Below, in pieces: positions 57,875 through 64,000 of a stretch of 64,000 bases of DNA. The stretch's first letter is position 1. Each line of letters begins with the position of its first letter. Source of the DNA: Cercophora sp. LCS_1 (Eukaryota; Ascomycota; Sordariomycetes; Sordariales; Lasiosphaeriaceae); contig JAPZLL010000032.1 of assembly GCA_036250225.1 (NCBI GenBank), forward strand, positions 356,728 to 420,727. Reading direction: 5' to 3'. The translations under genes were made by a program, and so were the position numbers. Below the pieces are notes generated by a model. That model saw nothing but the letters and a program-made list of their open reading frames with translations. It was not told where the DNA came from and did no database searches.

Positions 57875-58988
57875 GGCTGTATTTGTTGGTTGGCGTGACC
57901 TTGGTGTCTAGAGATTGAGGTTGCAAGACCGGCGTGGAACTTGAAGGTTGGTGGCGAGATGGCGATTGCCTATTTATATCTCTCCACGTCGCGTGCCGAC
58001 GCGGACACCCCTCTTCACCCCTCATCGCGCCTTCCCGATGCCGTATATCCGGGTGGGATGGAATCCATCTGCGGAGGCCTCACAGCTCCGCAGTCCTCGG
58101 CAACGTCATGTGGCAAGCCGCCTGCACTGCGGCAGCAGCAACAGCACGCAATTCGTTTAATTGTCACCCACCGAGCCCGGCGAGGGAGGGGAATGGAGTG
58201 GGGAGATACAACATGCGTCTTGGCTTGGTGAGGTCAGGATGGAGAAAGCCGCGACTGAGTGGAGGGCAGCGGTTGTTTGCACATGCGCGGCATCGCGCCA
58301 TTTCGTCTCTCTTCCGCAGCCGCACTTGGCAGCGGGAAGTTGGTCCAACCACATTGAGCCTGAAGATGGAACCTTACCGCTAGTGCGCTCGGCAAGGGCG
58401 AACCTGGGGTTTTGGCTGGTGTTGGAGACCTCCTGGAGTCTCGGGTGGCAGCCCAACCATTTCTGGGCAGCCACGACCCCTCAGCAGTCCACATGCGTGG
58501 GCAAGCCAAGTGTCGGGTGGATGCGGCGGTTGGCATCGGTGGATGTGCCGATTCTCCACCCAGGCACTGCCGCCCCCCGTGCGATGACAGGAAAGCGGCC
58601 GTCGACACACACCATCTACTGTCTGGGACTGGCAGGACGGCGTGATACAACGGGGTCAACGTTCGTGAATTATAATGTATGCAGACTCGACACCAGCTTG
58701 CAAGTCCAGTGTCCCGGACCTCGGTGGTTGTGAGTGGGACGCCTGGGACTTGGCTTTGAGTCAAGGTGGACCCTTTTGCGGCAAGCCCTAGGGTCCGTTG
58801 TTTGTGAAGTCAACTGACTCGAGTCTTGGTGTTTACGACCTGTAAACCAAAACAGCCCAAAGGGCCCCTACAGGAGGCAAACGGTGGACGAGTGAATTGT
58901 TTGAGCTTGTTTGGGGGTATTTGCTATGCCTACATGTAAGAAAAATTGGGCCAGATTCGTTCTTGTATCAGCCAATTCAACTCCAACA
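57875..58988. other. Intergenic region
   Basis: No gene supported between the CVNH promoter and the 3' end of the alpha/beta hydrolase; frames up to 190 codons are motif-free. Confidence 0.5.
57971..57978 (-). promoter_or_regulatory. TATA box of the CVNH gene
   Basis: TATAAATA on the minus strand, about 97 bp upstream of the ATG at 57874. Confidence 0.6.
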
Positions 58989-59861
58989 TCACGATCTGTT
59001 GGGTGCTCCGGCTCTTCTTGATTCCAAAAGATCCAACATTTCCAGAAACCTCGGAACGAATGCCTCTGTCTCGACTTCAAATCCTCCGTGATGTCCTGGC
59101 ATGACGAAGATTGGGCACCCAAGGATTCTGGCCTGCTCCTGAGGCGCGCGGGCAAAGAAGGCATCTTTGCAGCGAACACCTCTCATGACGCCGATGCTGG
59201 TCTTGTTTTCCTTCAACCGCCACAGATTTGGCAAATAACTCAAGAGGGTCGGGAATTCGTTCTCCCAAAAGTTGCGAGGATTTTCGGGCTCGGGCGGAAC
59301 AGTCTTTGGAATGCCCTCGTCCTTGTACCCAATCAGTCTTTCCTCAAACTCGGCGGCGACCGTCTCTAGCCCCTGTGACTCATAGACTTTCAGGAGATGG
59401 AGAAACCATTCAAATAGTTCAGAGGCGTCGGGAAGAATCATGATTGTTCCCGCTTCGTGAGAGATCAGATGGTCGACCATGTCAGGGAAGTCGTGTGCAA
59501 ACTGGAAAGCAAAGATGCCTCCGCTGCTGCTGCCAAACAAAATGGCCTTGTCAAAGCCCATGGCAAGAATGATGGCGCGAATGTCTCGGGCTTGTTGCGG
59601 GGGGCTGCATTTCTTGTTGACCTTGACTTGACTTCCTGACATCTGTCGGCGATCGAAAGTGACACAAGTGAAGCGGTCGGAAAGCGCAGCAATCATGGCG
59701 TTGAACTGCCTCCCATGTCCGTTCCCGCCAGGGATGAAGACCAAGAGGGGACCTTGACCCTGGTACCAGTAGTGCAAGTCGCACCCTTCGTTATGGACGG
59801 TTGCTTGTATCGAGTTGCTGTCGGCCATGTTGAGAAGTGCGGGAGTTCCATTGATGTCCAC
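58989..59861 (-). CDS. Alpha/beta hydrolase fold protein
   Basis: A single 290-aa exon. Core pattern: HYWYQGQGPLLVFIPGGNGH (oxyanion region), FTCVTFDRRQMSGS, nucleophile elbow ILFGSSSGGIFAFQ (GxSxG), and a His in VMPGHHGGFEVE for the base; the acid residue is not obvious. This matches AB hydrolase-1 proteins. A plausible second start at residue 12 (MADSNSIQ) is common in this family. No signal peptide, so cytosolic. Substrate is unknown. It lies between CVNH and the methyltransferase with no shared regulation visible. Confidence 0.88.
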   Translation of the reverse strand: MDINGTPALLNMADSNSIQATVHNEGCDLHYWYQGQGPLLVFIPGGNGHGRQFNAMIAALSDRFTCVTFDRRQMSGSQVKVNKKCSPPQQARDIRAIILAMGFDKAILFGSSSGGIFAFQFAHDFPDMVDHLISHEAGTIMILPDASELFEWFLHLLKVYESQGLETVAAEFEERLIGYKDEGIPKTVPPEPENPRNFWENEFPTLLSYLPNLWRLKENKTSIGVMRGVRCKDAFFARAPQEQARILGCPIFVMPGHHGGFEVETEAFVPRFLEMLDLLESRRAGAPNRS

Positions 59862-60991
59862 CTACCCTTCTGAAGCGGTGCGGGGGATTTCTCGGAACAT
59901 ATATGGTTGGCCGGCCCCGTTGTTGTTGAACTGACACGCCGTCTGACTCATTCGGGATGAGCTGATCCTTCGACGTGGGGGATTTTCCCGAATCCGATCA
60001 AACCCTGGGTAAATGTTCCGATGTGGGCTAGGTTGGAGCGGAGGCCAGGATGACCCAGTAACATCCCGAATCTTGAGTTTTGGTATTTGAAACTTGATTG
60101 GTGGACTCTTATTCTTGCCGATTGAAAGTCAAGCTTTTTTTTTGCTACGCGCATGATGGCGAGGGAAGCGTTGAGCACCACGAAGAAAGTAAGTCGTTAT
60201 CCCGAACTTCGGTCAAATTGTACTTCAAGCCCTCAGGGTGACTGAAATGCTGTGCCGCAGGCTTTTTTTTTTTTTTTTTTTTTTTTTTTTCAACCTGGGT
60301 TTCCGGCAAGCCAAGACAGAGGCCGTTCGTGGAGGATGGCAGATACGAGTCTAGTTGGGCATGAGGAGAACTCGGAACTAGCTAACTCCCAACCTTGCAG
60401 ACATTGCGAGCTCGAACGGGCTTTTCAATGATTGCCTTATTGCCAACCTAGCCTAAGTGAGGGTTACCTCGATCTGTAAGAGTCCCTCCCCTGAAACAAA
60501 CGTATGAGCTCGCAACAGCACAGCTGTTCAATGTCATCAGCAGAGTGAACGAAGGGAAACAACGAAGATCTGGCTTATCGCGGGGCGTCGGTGACATGGA
60601 CGCGACTGCGGTCTTGATTGGCACAGCGAGGTCCTCACATGCTGCGTGCGTCGGTCTTCAACATCTCTTTCGTTGACATCCAATGGTTGACTGCTCGCGG
60701 TGGGGGTCGAGAGGGTTGGCTGGATGCACTTCCTAACGGGGTGGTTGACATTTGCATGCTGCAACTAGGGGCTCCTCATTCGCAAGCGGCAGCCATCCGG
60801 CGCAGTAGCGTGTTATGGCTGCATGCCGATGAAGCATCCGCCCCCAAATCGACTTCTTTGGGACATCCGACAAAGAAACCAACAGCCGTCGGGCTGGCAG
60901 ACTGTCAGACTGTTATTACGGTGTACAACCCCGCCTTGTTCGCACCCGTCACGTTCCGCAGAGCTCCAGAGTCTTTGCGGAGTTTATCACC
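59862..60991. other. Divergent intergenic region with a 28-base poly-T run
   Basis: Between the hydrolase and methyltransferase genes; both promoters should lie here. A run of 28 T is at 60263-60290. No gene. Confidence 0.6.
60263..60290 (+). repeat. Poly-T homopolymer, 28 bases
   Basis: Uninterrupted T run; the length may vary between assemblies. Could be a nucleosome-depleting promoter element. Confidence 0.9.
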
Positions 60992-62350
60992 ATGAGCCGG
61001 CCTGAATCGGACGATCAGCAAGCGACGCAAGCGTTGTCAATTCCTGTCGTAAGTGCGGGCTTGTTCGTGACCTTATGCAACACCATGACCAACGATATGA
61101 CAGGATCCCGTGTTCGACAGGCCGACCCAAAATGACGGCGACTCGTCACTGGGAGATAGGTATGCAACGCTGCAGCTTTGGGAGAGGCCGTGGAGGAGCG
61201 GGCTGACAGTCAGCCGCAGCGCATCCCTCGTCGAGTCGAGCGCTTCGCTCAATTCGTCTATTTTCAACTACCGCAAGGTTCACGGCCGGACCTTTCCCAA
61301 CTTCAAGGATGCCGAATACTGGTCTGTCGTCTGTGACCCAGTTGGGCATGGCGCGCGAACTGATTGTTTGAAGGGCACCGAACGACGAAACACAAAACGA
61401 TGTTCTTGACTTGCAGTGAGTGAGGCGCCCACCGTCACGAAGACAGCTGACACGGACATAGTCACCACATGACACTGCTCCTGCATGATGACAAGCTTCA
61501 CATTGTTCCACTTGAGAACCCACAGAATGTACTTGACGTGGGTACTGGGACTGGCATCTGGGCCATGTGAGACTTGGTCTTTGAGTATGGCAAACCCGCC
61601 AGCATGAGCTGACTTGGGGACAGAGACTTTGCTGATGAGTACCCATCGGCTCAGGTCACCGGAACCGACATCTCACCTATCCAGCCAGCCTGGGTCCCGC
61701 CAAACTGCAAGTTTGAGCTGGACGACGCTTCTCTGGATTGGACCTTTGCCGACAACTCATTTGACTTTATCCACATTACCCAACTGCTTGGTTGCATCGA
61801 AGATTGGCCCAAGCTGTACCGACAGGCCTTCCGCTGCCTCAAGCCTGGCGGCTGGATAGAACACACCGACTTCAGTGTTCGTGTGCTCGCTGATGATGAC
61901 TCCCTTCCGGCAAACAGCGCATACGAAGTTTGGAACAAGTTCTTTGCGGACGCCGGCGAAAAGACGGGTAGGAGTTTCCACGTCGTCGACAACAATCAAC
62001 AGGCAGACTGGTTGAAGGGCGCTGGGTTCTCAGCACCGCGCGTGGTCAACTACAAGGTGCCGATTGGGCAGTGGCCTGCTAACAGGAGGCTGAAGGACGT
62101 TGGCGCGTACAGCCTGGCGGGATTTCTCCAGGGACTAGAGGGTTACGGAATCTTCCTTGGGACCGAGATTCTGGGATGGAACATTGATGAGCTTCGCGTC
62201 TTGTTCGCCAAGATGCGCACTGTGATGACGAATCCAAATATCCACGCCTACTATCCAGCGTAAGCGAGATCGAGAAGGAGCTAAGTTGTTGAATGGTGAG
62301 AACTGACCTTGACCAGGGCCACGGCATACGCACAGAAACCCGTTGCATGA
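60992..62350 (+). CDS. LaeA-like class I SAM-dependent methyltransferase
   Basis: Five exons (60992-61048, 61104-61321, 61462-61566, 61624-62259, 62317-62350) give about 349 aa. The N-terminal part has SSIFNYRKVHGRTFPNFKDAEYW, followed by HHMTLLLHDDKLHIVPL, motif I VLDVGTGTGIWAIDFADEYP, TGTDISPIQP, motif region FDFIHITQLLGCIEDW and LKPGGWIEHTDFS. This is the LaeA/TAM-type fungal family, some members of which regulate secondary metabolism. Between DAEYW and HHMT the family usually carries a PNDE-containing linker; here the only frame-compatible join (donor 61322, acceptor 61460-61461) removes it. The middle splice sites are therefore the least certain part. Confidence 0.85.
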
Positions 62351-63574
62351 ACCAATCTGAATGTCAGCATGATTTGAAAGTGGGTGACTTTGTTGCGGAT
62401 GGTGAGGATCAGAAGGTCACGGAGCGAGCCTGGAGTCAGATGCGAGCATGAATTACGCGACGGACATTCATGAAAGCAGTCATGAAGAGCTAAGCTCCAG
62501 GTCTGATCAATACAAACGGGTATCTCAAATCTTATCCTCGTGCTCAGTGAGCCAGGTGAGAGTAAATCCCATATGGGATCAGATCAAGTCTCGAGTCAGG
62601 GCCTCTACGTGTCCGCAGTGAAGAGTGAAAAGTCCACCACAGGTCCAAGGACGCGAAATCAGGGTAAGTTTTCTGTTGAGCGGCTACAACTCCGTCATAC
62701 GACGTGAAGAGCCGGAAAAGCATTCCCAAGCACGACCCCAAGAGGTCTAGTTAGGGAGGGGTCTCGAGGGATGCGGACAGCTCATCATGGGACGTCTTAA
62801 GCGGCATTTCATTATGCCATATGTCTTGGATTGATGATGCTTCTTCTTTTGTGTTGGGGCGCGCAGTTGATGCGGTTGGGGCAGATTGGCCAGCAAGGCT
62901 CGGTTCGGCTGGAAAACGGGCGTGAGTTGCAGGCCTGCCGGGCCGGGGTGAGAATACATGCGTCGTCTCCATGAACGTCCGCGCGGCGGACCGTCGTCGT
63001 CACTCGCTCTATCAAAGCTGTTGCTCTCGTCACCGCTGGACGCATCCAAGAGCCCGCTGGCATCGAGTTTTCGTTTTCGTTGCGCGCTCACTGCGACTCG
63101 ATGAGGGGCGTGGAAAGATGCTCGAAATCTTCGAAACGCTCGCGGAGTCGAGGATCCGAATATCGGTGGCAGCTGTGGCAAGATCAAAAACTCCGTGGTA
63201 TTTCAGAGGGCCCTTGAGGGAAGGGTAGAGCTCATCGCAGAAGATGGACCATGCGAAGAGAGCAAAGAGAAACTCTGGAAAAATCTCGGCGACTGGGACC
63301 TAAAGCTGGCGGTTATGCACGAGTGTGTGTAGCTCGGTGCCGCCTCGGGGTCGAAGAACGTGAGAAACAGTGAGGGTGGGACGCCTGATTGTAGAAGGCA
63401 TCGCGCCCCTCGTAATGCGCGCGAGGATACGGTATACAGCAGCTCAACAAATCTACTACATTTAGCGATGGTAAGTGTCACGACCCATGGTCGCAATGAG
63501 GGCCGGGAAGCGGCCCGAAGGATAACCCGCAGAAGGCACCGTGTGGGATGCGCGATCGCACTGACATCCGCACG

Positions 63575-63680
63575 GACTGCTCAACGTACTCATTGCCAAG
63601 AACGATGAGCACAATGAGCACGGTCAAGACTGCTCAACGTGATTATTACCAAGGATAATGAGCACGTTGAGCAAGGTACG
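63575..63680 (+). repeat. Tandem repeat of a 53-bp palindromic unit
   Basis: Two units start GACTGCTCAACGT (63575, 63628). Each contains an inverted pair; in unit 2 TGCTCAACGTG (63631-63641) pairs perfectly with CACGTTGAGCA (63663-63673), with an inner ATTAT/ATAAT pair. Most differences between units are C/T or G/A changes. Confidence 0.8.
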
Positions 63681-63920
63681 GAAATACCTGTCATTACCAA
63701 TAGTATAGAAACCATTATTGTGCCCACAATGGAGTGAGGGACCTCTAGTTCCTTACGCTAGCAATACATTGTTCTTGAGCGCCGCTCAGTGAAACCCATC
63801 GTCCGGGACCTTGGAGTCTACATTCTATTTAACAGTATATTTACCCCCAAGAGTTATACTAACCTTTACTCAATTACCTTATATCCACTCCCAGAGCATT
63901 GGACCCTAACCATTATTCTC

Positions 63921-64000
63921 CAATGAATTGTAGTAGGATTCATTGAAAATGGGTGGGGGAAGCTTGGGCCACATTCAAAAACAGGGGGTAGGATTCATTG
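63921..64000 (+). repeat. Inverted CAATGAAT/ATTCATTG and 55-bp-spaced direct repeat
   Basis: CAATGAAT (63921-63928) is inverted by ATTCATTG (63938-63945). GTAGGATTCATTG recurs at 63933-63945 and 63988-64000, so a tandem array may continue past the window. Confidence 0.75.

Larger units (their letters stand above)
62351..64000. other. Gene-free right end with repeats
   Basis: No gene supported. AT content rises after about 63640, with a tandem palindromic repeat (63575-63680) and a direct/inverted repeat (63921-64000). It may be the edge of a repeat-rich region. Confidence 0.5.

Noticed and set aside
1..64000. CRISPR array, operon-type ribosome binding sites, insertion sequences, secondary-metabolite backbone genes
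   Set aside because: None was seen; intron-containing genes and eukaryotic families indicate fungal nuclear DNA.

Overview
The window is nuclear DNA of a filamentous ascomycete, most likely a Sordariomycete. The signs are short introns (about 45 to 130 bp, GT...YAG, often with a CTAAC/CTGAC branch site), GC-rich exons, CT-rich leaders, and families typical of this group: a rhodopsin-domain membrane protein, a Zn2Cys6 regulator, DUF3431, CVNH, CipB-like and LaeA-like proteins. There are no prokaryotic operons and no CRISPR. Gene models below were built by hand from reading frame, splice sites and family motifs; no database search was possible. Coordinates given as one span include introns, and exon limits are in the evidence.

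Layout. 0-25.5 kb is gene-rich: a 5'-cut, frameshifted unknown protein (1-1060), an SDR oxidoreductase, a MARVEL-like four-TM protein, a CipB-like reductase with an apparent 1-nt frameshift, an acidic unknown protein, a zinc alcohol dehydrogenase, a rhodopsin-domain protein, a decayed gene (about 14 kb), a Kha1-type K+/H+ antiporter, a tRNA-like element, two small genes, a single-pass membrane protein, and the U4/U6 recycling factor Prp24/SART3 (HAT repeats, four RRMs and a C-terminal Lsm-binding box). 25.5-30 kb is a gene desert with AT-rich blocks that lack ORFs. 30-37.6 kb carries a second stalk-type membrane protein, a DUF3431 protein, a Rieske-AIF flavoprotein and a cytochrome P450. 39.5-47.7 kb carries a TauD-type dioxygenase, a Zn2Cys6 transcription factor and a sugar transporter. 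50.8-62.4 kb carries an HSL-type esterase, a DJ-1/PfpI protein, a DUF1989 protein, a polytopic membrane protein, a CVNH lectin-like protein, an alpha/beta hydrolase and a LaeA-like methyltransferase. The last 1.6 kb is gene-free and contains palindromic and tandem repeats with transition-rich divergence, possibly the edge of a repeat block.

How the genes may work together. Conserved housekeeping genes (Prp24, Kha1) sit in the left half. From about 33 kb onward most genes are accessory enzymes: flavoprotein, P450, Fe(II)/2-oxoglutarate dioxygenase, Zn2Cys6 regulator, MFS sugar transporter, two alpha/beta hydrolases, DJ-1/PfpI, DUF1989 and a methyltransferase. No PKS, NRPS, terpene-synthase or isocyanide-synthase backbone gene is visible. 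A catabolic or tailoring-only cluster is therefore a hypothesis, not a demonstration. No clearly new system was found. The best leads are the backbone-less oxidative cluster, the adjacent DJ-1/DUF1989 pair, the repeat block at the right end, and three loci with single-nucleotide frame breaks.
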